In this document: positions 43,957 through 52,008 of the stretch, piece by piece
How positions within the stretch are numbered: position 1 is the first letter of the stretch
How the letters are laid out: each line of letters starts with the position of its first letter
NCBI GenBank assembly: GCA_002344125.1
Contig: DDTQ01000006.1
Span: 249,652 to 313,651, forward strand
Length of the DNA: 64,000 bases
DNA from: Ignavibacteria bacterium UBA2360
GTDB lineage: Bacteria > Bacteroidota > Ignavibacteria > Tepidaquicellales > OLB5
Direction of reading: 5' to 3'
The notes under the pieces: model-generated
Told to the model about the DNA's origin: nothing
Seen by the model: only the letters and a program-made list of their open reading frames with translations
Database searches by the model: none
Made by a program: the position numbers and the translations under genes

Positions 43957-44256
43957 ATGGAACTAAATTTCTACTTAATACTGGCGCTCCTTTTATTTAC
44001 AATCGGGGTAATTGGAGTTTTAACACGCAGAAATGCTATAGTTGTGTTTATGTGTATTGAATTGATGCTCAATTCAGTTAACCTTGTGTTTGTTTCGTTC
44101 TCATCTTTTCTGGGAAACCTGAACGGGCAGATATTTGTATTCTTTATTATGACCGTAGCCGCAGCCGAGGCTGCAGTTGGACTCGCTATTATCATAGCCC
44201 TTTACCGCAATAAATCAACAATTAACCTGGATGAAATTAATATTTTAAAATGGTAG
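43957..44256 (+). CDS. nuoK: NADH-quinone oxidoreductase subunit K
   Basis: NuoK is a small three-helix complex I subunit at the heart of the proton path. The 99-residue protein has the family pattern: NFYLILALLLFTIGVIGVLTRRNAIVVFMCIELMLNSVNL with the conserved membrane glutamate, and FIMTVAAAEAAVGLAIIIALYR with the second glutamate. It overlaps the start of nuoL by 7 bp, so the two are translationally coupled. NuoJ, its usual upstream neighbour, is absent. It has no ribosome site and is probably leaderless. Confidence 0.95.
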   Translation: MELNFYLILALLLFTIGVIGVLTRRNAIVVFMCIELMLNSVNLVFVSFSSFLGNLNGQIFVFFIMTVAAAEAAVGLAIIIALYRNKSTINLDEINILKW

Positions 44257-46148
44257 ATTACTTCTATTTAATTACGGTTTTACCTCTGGTTGGATTCCTT
44301 ATAAACGGACTTTTTGGCGCTAAGATCAAAAATGAAAAAGTATCAGGAATTATAGGCTCACTGATGGTATTGGGTTCGTTCATAATTACGGTTATGGCAT
44401 ACCTGCATATCACCTCACTTCCTGAAAATTCCAGGACAATAACCATTCCCCTATTTAACTGGATAACAACAGGTTCACTTAACATCAGCGCGGCATATCT
44501 GGTTGATCCGCTCTCGGTAACAATGTGTCTCATAATTACCGGTGTCGGATTTTTGATCCATATTTATTCGATCGGTTACATGCATGGTGATAAAGGATTC
44601 GCGAGATTCTTTGCATTCTTAAACCTCTTCTTATTCGCAATGCTTAACCTGGTTCTCGGCGATAACATGCTGCTGATGTTCCTTGGCTGGGAAGGCGTTG
44701 GTTTATGTTCATACCTGCTTATCGGTTTCTTTTATGAAAAGAAATTCGCGGGCGATGCTGCCAATAAAGCTTTTTGGGTAAACCGTATTGGTGATTTTGG
44801 CTTCATGATAGCCATGTTCTTCATCTTCACAAGTTTTGGAACTCTCAATTTTCTTGGTATAAATACTGCAATAGCAACCGCGGCGGTACCGGTTTCTATG
44901 TTCACAATAATTACTTTAATGTTGTTTGTTGGCGCAACGGGTAAATCCGCGCAGATACCGCTTTATGTCTGGCTCCCGGACGCTATGGCGGGTCCGACCC
45001 CTGTATCAGCGCTCATTCACGCCGCAACGATGGTAACAGCCGGCGTATATATGATTGGCAGGACTTCCCTGCTGTTTGCGCACGCGCCAATAACAATGGA
45101 AGTTGTAATGATAATCGGCTGTCTTACAGCCTTTATGGCGGCAACAATTGCAGTCGCGCAAAACGATATTAAAAAGATCCTCGCATATTCAACAGTTAGT
45201 CAATTAGGCTTTATGTTCATGGCGATGGGCGCCGGCGCGTTTTCAACGGGTATATTCCATGTTACAACCCACGCGTTTTTTAAAGCGCTTATGTTCCTCG
45301 GAGCCGGCGCGGTTATTCACGGAATGCACGATGAACAGGATGTAACAAAAATGGGCGGCCTGAAAAATAAAATGAAAATTACATTCCTTACCTTCTTAAT
45401 GGGCGGAATTGCAATTTCAGGTATTCCCCCGTTCAGCGGATTTTTCAGCAAAGACGAAATTCTCGCGAAGCTGTTCTTCGGCGGTCATTATGCAGTATTC
45501 GGCATTGCCGTACTCACGGCGTTTATGACAGCATTTTACGTGTGGCGACTAATAAGCTTAACGTTCTACGGTAAACCGAGATACGATGAATCCCACGTTC
45601 ACCCGCATGAATCACCCGCATTAATGACAGTACCGCTGATAATTCTCGCGATACTTTCTGTAGTGGGCGGCTTCATAGGCATTCCGCATATAATCGGTCC
45701 GAACCTGATAGAACACTGGCTGGAGCCTGTATTCGCTCCCGCTTTAGCCATACTGCCTGAGCATCATGTTGTGGTTTCAACTGAAATTGGATTGATCGTA
45801 ACTTCAGTACTGGTTGCAGTTATAGCAATTATAATTTCGCTTAAGATGTTTAAGTCCGGCGAAAGACTCGATGCCTTTTCAGGCGGATTCTACAACCTGC
45901 TTCGCGATAAGTACAGAGTTGATGAGCTTTACAATAAGATAATAATTGCGCCATTAATGTGGCTAACTGAAATTTTTTATAAGATACTTGATGTAAAGAT
46001 CATAGATGGTGCTGTAAACGGTACGGCAAAATTCTTCAACAGCCTTTCACTCGATTGGCGAAAGCTGCAAACAGGTATAATTCAGGATTACGCGGTATTT
46101 TCAGTTGCGGGTATAGTAGCTATATTGTTATACATCCTGCTGCGATAA
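44250..46148 (+). CDS. nuoL: NADH-quinone oxidoreductase subunit L
   Basis: NuoL is the distal antiporter-like subunit of complex I with the long lateral helix. The 632-residue protein shows FLGWEGVGLCSYLLIGFFYE, KSAQIPLYVWLPDAMAGPTPVSALIHAATMVTAGVYMI, ILAYSTVSQLGFMFMAMG, HAFFKALMFLGAGAVIHGMHDEQDV and GIPPFSGFFSKDEIL, all hallmark segments. The C-terminal region (LRDKYRVDELYNKIIIAPLMWLTEIFYKILD) matches the lateral helix and anchor. It is the last gene of the nuoKL unit and is followed by a terminator at 46206-46239. Confidence 0.96.
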   Translation: MVDYFYLITVLPLVGFLINGLFGAKIKNEKVSGIIGSLMVLGSFIITVMAYLHITSLPENSRTITIPLFNWITTGSLNISAAYLVDPLSVTMCLIITGVGFLIHIYSIGYMHGDKGFARFFAFLNLFLFAMLNLVLGDNMLLMFLGWEGVGLCSYLLIGFFYEKKFAGDAANKAFWVNRIGDFGFMIAMFFIFTSFGTLNFLGINTAIATAAVPVSMFTIITLMLFVGATGKSAQIPLYVWLPDAMAGPTPVSALIHAATMVTAGVYMIGRTSLLFAHAPITMEVVMIIGCLTAFMAATIAVAQNDIKKILAYSTVSQLGFMFMAMGAGAFSTGIFHVTTHAFFKALMFLGAGAVIHGMHDEQDVTKMGGLKNKMKITFLTFLMGGIAISGIPPFSGFFSKDEILAKLFFGGHYAVFGIAVLTAFMTAFYVWRLISLTFYGKPRYDESHVHPHESPALMTVPLIILAILSVVGGFIGIPHIIGPNLIEHWLEPVFAPALAILPEHHVVVSTEIGLIVTSVLVAVIAIIISLKMFKSGERLDAFSGGFYNLLRDKYRVDELYNKIIIAPLMWLTEIFYKILDVKIIDGAVNGTAKFFNSLSLDWRKLQTGIIQDYAVFSVAGIVAILLYILLR

Positions 46149-46205
46149 ATTAAAATAGAATATACTTTAGATATCAGTTTTTTGAACGGATATTTAGAGG
46201 AGGAG

Positions 46206-46239
46206 AAAAGGGATAGGTTGAATAAACTTATCCTTTTTT
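46206..46239 (+). terminator. Rho-independent terminator after nuoL
   Basis: AAAAGGGATAGG pairs with CTTATCCTTTTT through a 9-nt loop, with G-T pairs, ending in a T-tract 58 bp after nuoL. Confidence 0.75.
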
Positions 46240-46280
46240 ATTTACTGCAGGTTTCTGTTTATTAACGCTTCGCATGATTT

Positions 46281-46931
46281 TTAGTTGGGGAAAAATATTT
46301 CAGTAAGTTCCCTGGTGTTTGCCGCCATGAATACCGGCTCCAGTTTAGCAAGTTCATCCACGCTTCCATATCCATACGTAACAGCAATTGAATCGATTCC
46401 GTTTACTTTTGCGCCGTTTATATCATGGTACCTGTCCCCTATCATTACACACTCACTTTTGATCAGCCCGTTCATTAAAATTGCATCCGCAATCAGCTTA
46501 TCCTTCGGTTTATTATCCGCTGACATATCTGAGCCGTGAATACTGTTGAAGTATTCCTTAAGGTTGAAATGATCAAGAACAGTAATCGCGAACTGAAGCG
46601 GCTTTGAGGTTGCAATATAAAGCCTGAAACCGCTATCATGCAGTTTATGGATAAGCTCATCCATTCCCGGGTAAACTGTGTTTTCAAACAGACCCGTTTC
46701 CGCATAATGCTCCCTGAAATGTTTTACGGCAATGTCAGAATCAGCTGTACTCATATTATGCCGTTCGGTATAATATGCCCGCAAGGGCGAACCTATATAG
46801 CTTCGCAGCATGTCAATATCATTTTCTGCCAGATCAATTCTGGTTAGAGAGTGGAGATAAGAGTTAATTATTCCCGGGCTTGAATCAGTAATAGTCCCGT
46901 CAAGATCGAAGAGGATATTTTTATATTTCAC
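46281..46931 (-). CDS. HAD-family hydrolase (phosphoglycolate phosphatase-like)
   Basis: The 216-residue protein has all four HAD motifs: the nucleophile DLDGTITDS near the N-terminus, the serine/threonine motif in YIATSKP, a lysine in NKPKDKL, and VMIGDRYHDINGA with the acidic pair. The helical cap following GTITDSSPGIINSYLHSL places it with Gph/PgmB-type phosphatases acting on small phosphorylated metabolites. It shares its first base with the final base of the upstream gene on the minus strand (46931), indicating cotranscription with the DMT-like gene. Confidence 0.88.
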   Translation of the reverse strand: MKYKNILFDLDGTITDSSPGIINSYLHSLTRIDLAENDIDMLRSYIGSPLRAYYTERHNMSTADSDIAVKHFREHYAETGLFENTVYPGMDELIHKLHDSGFRLYIATSKPLQFAITVLDHFNLKEYFNSIHGSDMSADNKPKDKLIADAILMNGLIKSECVMIGDRYHDINGAKVNGIDSIAVTYGYGSVDELAKLEPVFMAANTRELTEIFFPN

Positions 46932-48016
46932 TATTTGGTGTTTAGTTTTAGTTCTGCCGCCCGTTTCTTTTCAGCTTTGGTTAAAAACGCTACTGCAATT
47001 AATATAAAGCCGAGCGTTATCCAGTCTTCAGTAACGGGATATTTCCCGCCAAATACAATCGCAAACAGCAGCGTAGCTGCCGTTCCGGCTATAAGTGAGG
47101 TTAATCGGTTAACCAGACCCGCAAATGTAGCCGTTCTTCCTTTGAACATGAATATGAAAACAGAAAAGAACGCCAGCAATCCAAATGCTAGCCCTGATAT
47201 CATTGCCCATCCCCATAAGCTGTCAGGTGCAGTGAATGCCTCACGGAACTGAACGATCTGCGTCAGGTCCCACCCGAAAAGATCAGTCGCGTTGAATAAA
47301 ATGATCCCGCCGATCAACATCGAAAGCGTTGCTGCTATCTGCTCAATAGCGAAGAAGGCTTTGTTATCCTGCTTAACGCCTTTACCGCGGGTGTTTTTGT
47401 AGTAATTCATTATGTAAATTCGAATGGAATACGCTATAAGATATGCTGTTAATATAGACATTGCGGCGGTAGAACCCACAAAATCAAAACTGCCGGGTTT
47501 AAGATTGACCAGATTGGCTGCTACTGCGATAACAGCGAACATAACAGCAACATTCTCTTCCCAATAGACACGTTTTGTCAGAATGCCCTGCTTTATCTGT
47601 ATAGCGTCAATTATCCTGCTGATAACAATTATACTCCCCCGCATAATCACCATCGCAACCATAACACTAATAGGAAGTGTGTACATAAGTGTGGTTGTTG
47701 GAATTACAACTGCGGTACATACGCCCGAAGGTATTATGTAAAGCAGCTCTGATGGTATCTTCATACCCATAAAGTTCGCGTATGAATTAGATGCCATTCT
47801 GTACCATCTGAATAACAATACTACAACCAGTGCGAGCAGATTGCCGCCAATTGTATTATAAACAAGATAGTTGATCTCCAGCATACCGGGGAATCCCTGT
47901 TCGGGACTTCCAAGGAAATACTTTACAGAAACGCCGGTTATTACATATAACACAAAATATCCGATACAGAACTGTATCAGCTGCCGTGAACTGCCTTCTT
48001 CTGATTTAAATATCAT
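46931..48016 (-). CDS. Ten-helix DMT/EamA-like membrane protein, unknown substrate
   Basis: The 361-residue protein has about ten hydrophobic segments arranged as two related halves, as in the drug/metabolite transporter superfamily. Recognisable stretches are VCTAVVIPTTTLMYTLPISVMVAMVIMRGSIIVISRIID and VNRLTSLIAGTAATLLFAIVFGGKYP. No substrate motif is known to me. It lies between the OPA-family transporter (11 bp upstream) and the HAD phosphatase (overlapping by one base), so the three form a compact minus-strand unit that may handle phosphorylated compounds. Confidence 0.75.
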   Translation of the reverse strand: MIFKSEEGSSRQLIQFCIGYFVLYVITGVSVKYFLGSPEQGFPGMLEINYLVYNTIGGNLLALVVVLLFRWYRMASNSYANFMGMKIPSELLYIIPSGVCTAVVIPTTTLMYTLPISVMVAMVIMRGSIIVISRIIDAIQIKQGILTKRVYWEENVAVMFAVIAVAANLVNLKPGSFDFVGSTAAMSILTAYLIAYSIRIYIMNYYKNTRGKGVKQDNKAFFAIEQIAATLSMLIGGIILFNATDLFGWDLTQIVQFREAFTAPDSLWGWAMISGLAFGLLAFFSVFIFMFKGRTATFAGLVNRLTSLIAGTAATLLFAIVFGGKYPVTEDWITLGFILIAVAFLTKAEKKRAAELKLNTK

Positions 48017-48027
48017 TTTTCATTATT

Positions 48028-49335
48028 TTAATGTCCGCCTCTGCCGGGTCTGGCATTCCATAATTTAAGCATTAATATTGCTCCTATAACCGAAAATCCT
48101 ATCATACTGGGTCCCCATGAACCCCAACCGTAAGTTTCAATAAGCCAGCCGGCCCCCACACCCATTACTGAACCGCCTACATACTGCATACCATCAAACA
48201 TGCCGGCAGCTGTTGCTGCTGCGCGTTTACCCCCAAAATCCATAGATGCCGTGCCCGAGAGCATTGAGTGCACCATTGAAATGGCCAGCGAATTAAGCGT
48301 GAATGCAATAATAATTGCTTCAAGGCTTGGCGCTAAGGCCACTATTGTTAAAGAGATTATCTGAATTACATAACCTAAAAATGCCACAGGCGGCCTGCGG
48401 GATTTAAACACTTTATCAGACATGAAACCTGCAATAAATGCGCCCGCAATTCCGGCAATTACCACCGCAAAAGCGTTTCGCTGGAAAACCGGACTCGAAA
48501 GTTCCAAATGATGGACTTCCTGCATATATCTGGGGAACCACTCTTCAAACCCTTTTCTTACCAATCCTGTGCAAAATTCAGCAATTGCTATTGTTATGGC
48601 TATTGGATTGGTAAATACCTTCTTGGCTACATAAGCAAGCGTGATCTTCTCGGTATCCCCGCTGGTAGCGTCCTGCGGATCAAAATCACCTAATCCTGCA
48701 TCCTTTGGGGTATCTTTTACAAACATAAATGTTAAAATTGTAAAAACTCCAACTATCATTGCCGGTAAGAAGAATTTCCATTGCCACGGGAGACCCGCAA
48801 CAAGGGCAGTTGTCATCAATGCGTAAACAGCAAACCTGCCGCTTTGAATCATAGAGCCGAATATTGCTGAAAATACTCCTCTTTCCGTTACGTGGAACCA
48901 TCCGGCATTAACTTTTATAAGCGCTAATGCGCTGTAAGACTGGAAATATTGGTTCAGGGTCCACATACTTGCCAGGTAGATCAGCATAAAAGTGCCTGTA
49001 CCTAAAAATCCAAGGTAAGCCGCCAAACCGAAAGCAACATTAAATACACAGGCGCCTGCAGCGCCCACTATCATTGCCTTCCTGCCGCCCCATCTATCGG
49101 CAATTGGCCCGTTGAAAATTGCTGAAAGTCCGTATAATAAGGTACTTATTGTTATGATTGTACCGATCTCAGTCTTGGAAAATCCAAATGTATCACTCAG
49201 CTGCTTGTTTGCGAACCCGAAGTTGTATCTTGCCATGTACATGGCTGCATAGGTTAGCCCAAGTGTCATCCAGTTAACTCCCCGTCTTTTTTTGAATGCG
49301 GGTGAATGTACCGGTTTCTCTAATAACTTATCCAT
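48028..49335 (-). CDS. MFS transporter, organophosphate:phosphate antiporter (GlpT/UhpT-like)
   Basis: The 435-residue protein, starting at the ATG at 49335 (MDKLLEKPVHS), shows the OPA signature at its start: NWMTLGLTYAAMYMARYNFGFANKQLSDTFGFSKTEIGTIITIS, then NGPIADRWGGRKAMIVGA. Twelve membrane helices are evident. OPA carriers exchange glycerol 3-phosphate or hexose phosphate for phosphate. The track's longer frame (to 49443) adds a non-conserved stretch. Upstream, a TTTGGAG/CTCCAAA inverted repeat overlaps a TATATTTG box. It is the first gene of the OPA-DMT-HAD unit. Confidence 0.88.
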   Translation of the reverse strand: MDKLLEKPVHSPAFKKRRGVNWMTLGLTYAAMYMARYNFGFANKQLSDTFGFSKTEIGTIITISTLLYGLSAIFNGPIADRWGGRKAMIVGAAGACVFNVAFGLAAYLGFLGTGTFMLIYLASMWTLNQYFQSYSALALIKVNAGWFHVTERGVFSAIFGSMIQSGRFAVYALMTTALVAGLPWQWKFFLPAMIVGVFTILTFMFVKDTPKDAGLGDFDPQDATSGDTEKITLAYVAKKVFTNPIAITIAIAEFCTGLVRKGFEEWFPRYMQEVHHLELSSPVFQRNAFAVVIAGIAGAFIAGFMSDKVFKSRRPPVAFLGYVIQIISLTIVALAPSLEAIIIAFTLNSLAISMVHSMLSGTASMDFGGKRAAATAAGMFDGMQYVGGSVMGVGAGWLIETYGWGSWGPSMIGFSVIGAILMLKLWNARPGRGGH

Positions 49336-49403
49336 AGTATTTGCAGTAACAGATTTATTTTGAGATTGAGTTAAATGTAAACAACTATTATTATTATAAA
49401 ATG

Positions 49404-49422
49404 TTTGGAGTTGATCTCCAAA
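49404..49422. promoter_or_regulatory. Inverted repeat between the MFS and rlmB genes
   Basis: TTTGGAG (49404-49410) and CTCCAAA (49416-49422) are separated by TTGAT. The right arm overlaps a minus-strand TATATTTG box (49419-49426) facing the transporter gene. The position is right for a repressor site. Confidence 0.5.
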
Positions 49423-49448
49423 TATAAACAAAAACTTAAACAAATTTA

Positions 49449-50198
49449 ATGCTAGTAATAGGAAGAAATCCGGTAATAGAAACCCTGAAGTTTGCTCCGC
49501 AAACTATAGAAAAAATTATTTTACTGAACACCGTAAACGATAATAAAATAAGAGAAATAGAAAACTCAGCTAAATCAAAAAATATTACCGTTGAAAAGCA
49601 GTCAAAAGCTTACTTTGAAAAGTTACTCGATAAGAACGATAAATCTGAAGGCATCTCCCAGGGAATATTCGCGGAGGTCAAAGATTTTGAATATACAAAA
49701 ACCACTGAAATTCTTAAATCGCTGAATGAAAAGCAAAAAACCACATTGATAATCCTTGATGAAATACAGGATCCCCATAACTTTGGCGCAATAATCAGAA
49801 CGGCGGTTTCCGCCGGTGCGGACGGAATAATAATTTCCGACAAAAATTCCGTAAAAGTGAACCATACAGTGATAAAAACATCTTCGGGTGCCACCAACTA
49901 CATCAAAATCTCGAAAGAACCGAATATTTACAAGACCATTGAGGTTTTACAGGAAAACAACTACAAAATTATAGCTACAGTGTTAAAAACTGATGAAGAT
50001 ATCTATAATTTTATTTTCCCTGATAAATGCGCTCTGGTTTTTGGAAGCGAAGGCGAAGGTTTACGGAAAAATATTATAAATCTGTGTGATAACCTTGTGA
50101 AGATACCTATGATAGGGAAAATGGATTCCTTGAATGTTTCAGTCTCAGCAGGGGTATTTTTATATGAAATATTAAGGCAAAGAGCGTTTAAGAGCTGA
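49449..50198 (+). CDS. rlmB: 23S rRNA (guanosine-2'-O-)-methyltransferase RlmB-like (SpoU family)
   Basis: The 249-residue SPOUT/SpoU methyltransferase has an N-terminal substrate-binding domain (MLVIGRNPVIETLKF...). The knotted catalytic domain contains LDEIQDPHNFGAIIRTAVSAGADGIII, KTSSGATNYIKI, ALVFGSEGEGLRKNI and IPMIGKMDSLNVSVSAGVFLYEI, the three SpoU motifs. It transfers a methyl group from S-adenosylmethionine to ribose O2' of rRNA (RlmB) or tRNA; RlmB fits best by length. It starts with ATG 113 bp from the divergent OPA transporter. Confidence 0.9.
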   Translation: MLVIGRNPVIETLKFAPQTIEKIILLNTVNDNKIREIENSAKSKNITVEKQSKAYFEKLLDKNDKSEGISQGIFAEVKDFEYTKTTEILKSLNEKQKTTLIILDEIQDPHNFGAIIRTAVSAGADGIIISDKNSVKVNHTVIKTSSGATNYIKISKEPNIYKTIEVLQENNYKIIATVLKTDEDIYNFIFPDKCALVFGSEGEGLRKNIINLCDNLVKIPMIGKMDSLNVSVSAGVFLYEILRQRAFKS

Positions 50199-50202
50199 TT
50201 AC

Positions 50203-50547
50203 TCAACCAGGTTTGATAGAATCATCTTCGGTATTGCCGAAATCCGGGTCTTCCCCATCGAGCAGGTGAGACCAGTCCTCATTCAGCATTGCAATTGCCC
50301 TCGTCTCATCTGAGCTTTTTACGTAAATCAATATAGGAATACCCGTTGATGCCTTGCCTATGATCCGGCTACCGAGTTCATCTGAGAGCGTATCGGCTTT
50401 GTTTTTTGTTTCGTATTGGATCTCTCTATCACGAAGCAAAGCTTCTATCAATTCTGATTCCATGTAGTCATAGGTTTCACAAAGCACCGTCCAATCCTGC
50501 CTCTCTGAACTTTCCCCCGTATTTTCCATATCAAAACTCAATGTCAT
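50203..50547 (-). CDS. DUF2007-domain protein
   Basis: This 114-residue protein carries the DUF2007 (putative signal transducing protein) pattern: WTVLCETYDYMESELIEALLRDREIQYETKN and GIPILIYVKSSDETRAIAMLNEDW, followed by an acidic tail. The fold resembles a ferredoxin-like ACT/PII-type module and its role is unknown. The ATG overlaps the stop of the upstream choice-of-anchor gene as ATGA, so translation is coupled. It is convergent with rlmB, with 4 bp between stops. Confidence 0.82.
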   Translation of the reverse strand: MTLSFDMENTGESSERQDWTVLCETYDYMESELIEALLRDREIQYETKNKADTLSDELGSRIIGKASTGIPILIYVKSSDETRAIAMLNEDWSHLLDGEDPDFGNTEDDSIKPG

Positions 50548-51908
50548 TTAATAAGTACCATTTTTTTCGATGAAAAGTAATCGCCTGCCTGCAAAGTATA
50601 GAAGTAAATTCCGCTTGGCAGCTGCGCAGCGTTGAAACTTACGGTTCTATCCCCTGCTCTCTGATATGAATCGGCTAATTTACTTACCAGCTTACCTGTG
50701 ATATCGTAAACATTGATCTTAACATACGTATTTTCGGGTAGTGAATAACTTATCTTTGTAACAGGATTAAACGGATTTGGATAGTTTTGTTTCAACTCAA
50801 ACCCTGAAGGAACTTCACTGCCGTTTGAGCTTATTGCAATAGGTCCAACTGAGCTCCTGAGCACATATAAGCCGGTTGACCTGTCAGAAGCAGCTATCTT
50901 GCCGCTTGGGAACATATATACCCCCCAGCAGCCGTCATATGTGAAACCGTTGTTTTGAGGATAGGTATCATACCATGCGATTTCTATTGGTTGAGCAGGA
51001 TTTGAGATATCAAGAAGCCTTACACCACAGGTGTAATGCGCTACAAGCGCATAGTTACCGTATATTTCGACGTTATGCACTATAGAAGAATCAATATCTG
51101 CCGGCTGCCAATCGGCAACAAGCAGCGGATTCATAATATCTTCAACATCCCATACCTTCAGCAGCCTGGGAAAGCCGCCTATCTCATCGGTAACATAAAG
51201 ATGATTCCCATTTTCTGTAATTGCAGTATTGTGCGGGCCCGGAAGCGGAACGTTTAGCCACCTGTTAATTGTCCGCATACTGTCTTTATCAACGGCATCA
51301 ATTGCGTAAATATAGCCGTCAAAAATGGCCGCAGCCCATATGGTATCATTCACAACGCGGCAGTCATGTATATAATTCACATACCAATCACCCCGTTTTA
51401 CGGGATTCACCGGGTCAGCGGATACATCAAAAATGAATATTCCCCCGCCGTTGTAGTCTCCGCCGTTTAAATACAAATACGGACCCTCCTGTGAAATAGT
51501 ATGTGTCCTGGCGTAGCCGCCAAAGGTGATAGTATTTACCAAAGAAACAGAATCCGGAAGGTACTGAAGATCAACCACCTGCAGACCACTGCCGTATGCT
51601 TCTGAAACAATGTAGGCATAGTGACCGAAAGTCTTGAACTCCCGCCAAAGTGAGGTTAACCCCTGTACAAACCCTGATTCAGTTACATTATTTGTATCAG
51701 TAATATTGTAAAACGCAGTTCCATCAGCACACCCAAGTATGGCATATTCTTTCCCGTCGGGAGCCGTGTATCCCCAGATCGCGGAATAGTAATTGGTGAA
51801 ATGCTCGTTCTTATTCGCGATCAATCGCATATTGCTGTTCGGCAATTGCGAAAATACAGGCAATGAAATGATAATGAGGACTAATACAACCTTTAAAGTA
51901 ATTTTCAT
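50544..51908 (-). CDS. Choice-of-anchor B family secreted protein, T9SS type A (paralogue 3)
   Basis: The protein is 454 residues with a signal peptide (MKITLKVVLVLIIISLPVFSQ), and then the choice-of-anchor B domain (LVIVD-type propeller): GYTAPDGKEYAILGCADGTAFYNITDTNN, VVDLQYLPDSVSLV, GGIFIFDVSADPVNPVKRGDW and VDISNPAQPIEIAWYDTYP-like blades. The C-terminal domain begins QNYPNPFNPVTKISYSLP. It is the last of three tandem paralogues; a terminator hairpin at 51960-51990 separates it from the second. Its stop overlaps the DUF2007 start. It is likely a surface-displayed adhesin or binding protein. Confidence 0.87.
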   Translation of the reverse strand: MKITLKVVLVLIIISLPVFSQLPNSNMRLIANKNEHFTNYYSAIWGYTAPDGKEYAILGCADGTAFYNITDTNNVTESGFVQGLTSLWREFKTFGHYAYIVSEAYGSGLQVVDLQYLPDSVSLVNTITFGGYARTHTISQEGPYLYLNGGDYNGGGIFIFDVSADPVNPVKRGDWYVNYIHDCRVVNDTIWAAAIFDGYIYAIDAVDKDSMRTINRWLNVPLPGPHNTAITENGNHLYVTDEIGGFPRLLKVWDVEDIMNPLLVADWQPADIDSSIVHNVEIYGNYALVAHYTCGVRLLDISNPAQPIEIAWYDTYPQNNGFTYDGCWGVYMFPSGKIAASDRSTGLYVLRSSVGPIAISSNGSEVPSGFELKQNYPNPFNPVTKISYSLPENTYVKINVYDITGKLVSKLADSYQRAGDRTVSFNAAQLPSGIYFYTLQAGDYFSSKKMVLIK

Positions 51909-51959
51909 ATTCCAAGTTAATTATCTGAATACACAAAAACAATAACACATTATATCAAT

Positions 51960-51990
51960 AAAAAAAGCCCGCTTTTATAAGCGGGCTTTA
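51960..51990 (-). terminator. Terminator between tandem paralogues
   Basis: AAAGCCCGCTT and AAGCGGGCTTT form an 11-bp stem with a 4-nt loop. On the minus strand it is followed by a T-tract. It lies 19 bp after the stop of the gene at 52009-53403. Confidence 0.85.
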
Positions 51991-52008
51991 AAAGAACTGA
52001 ACAAGTAT

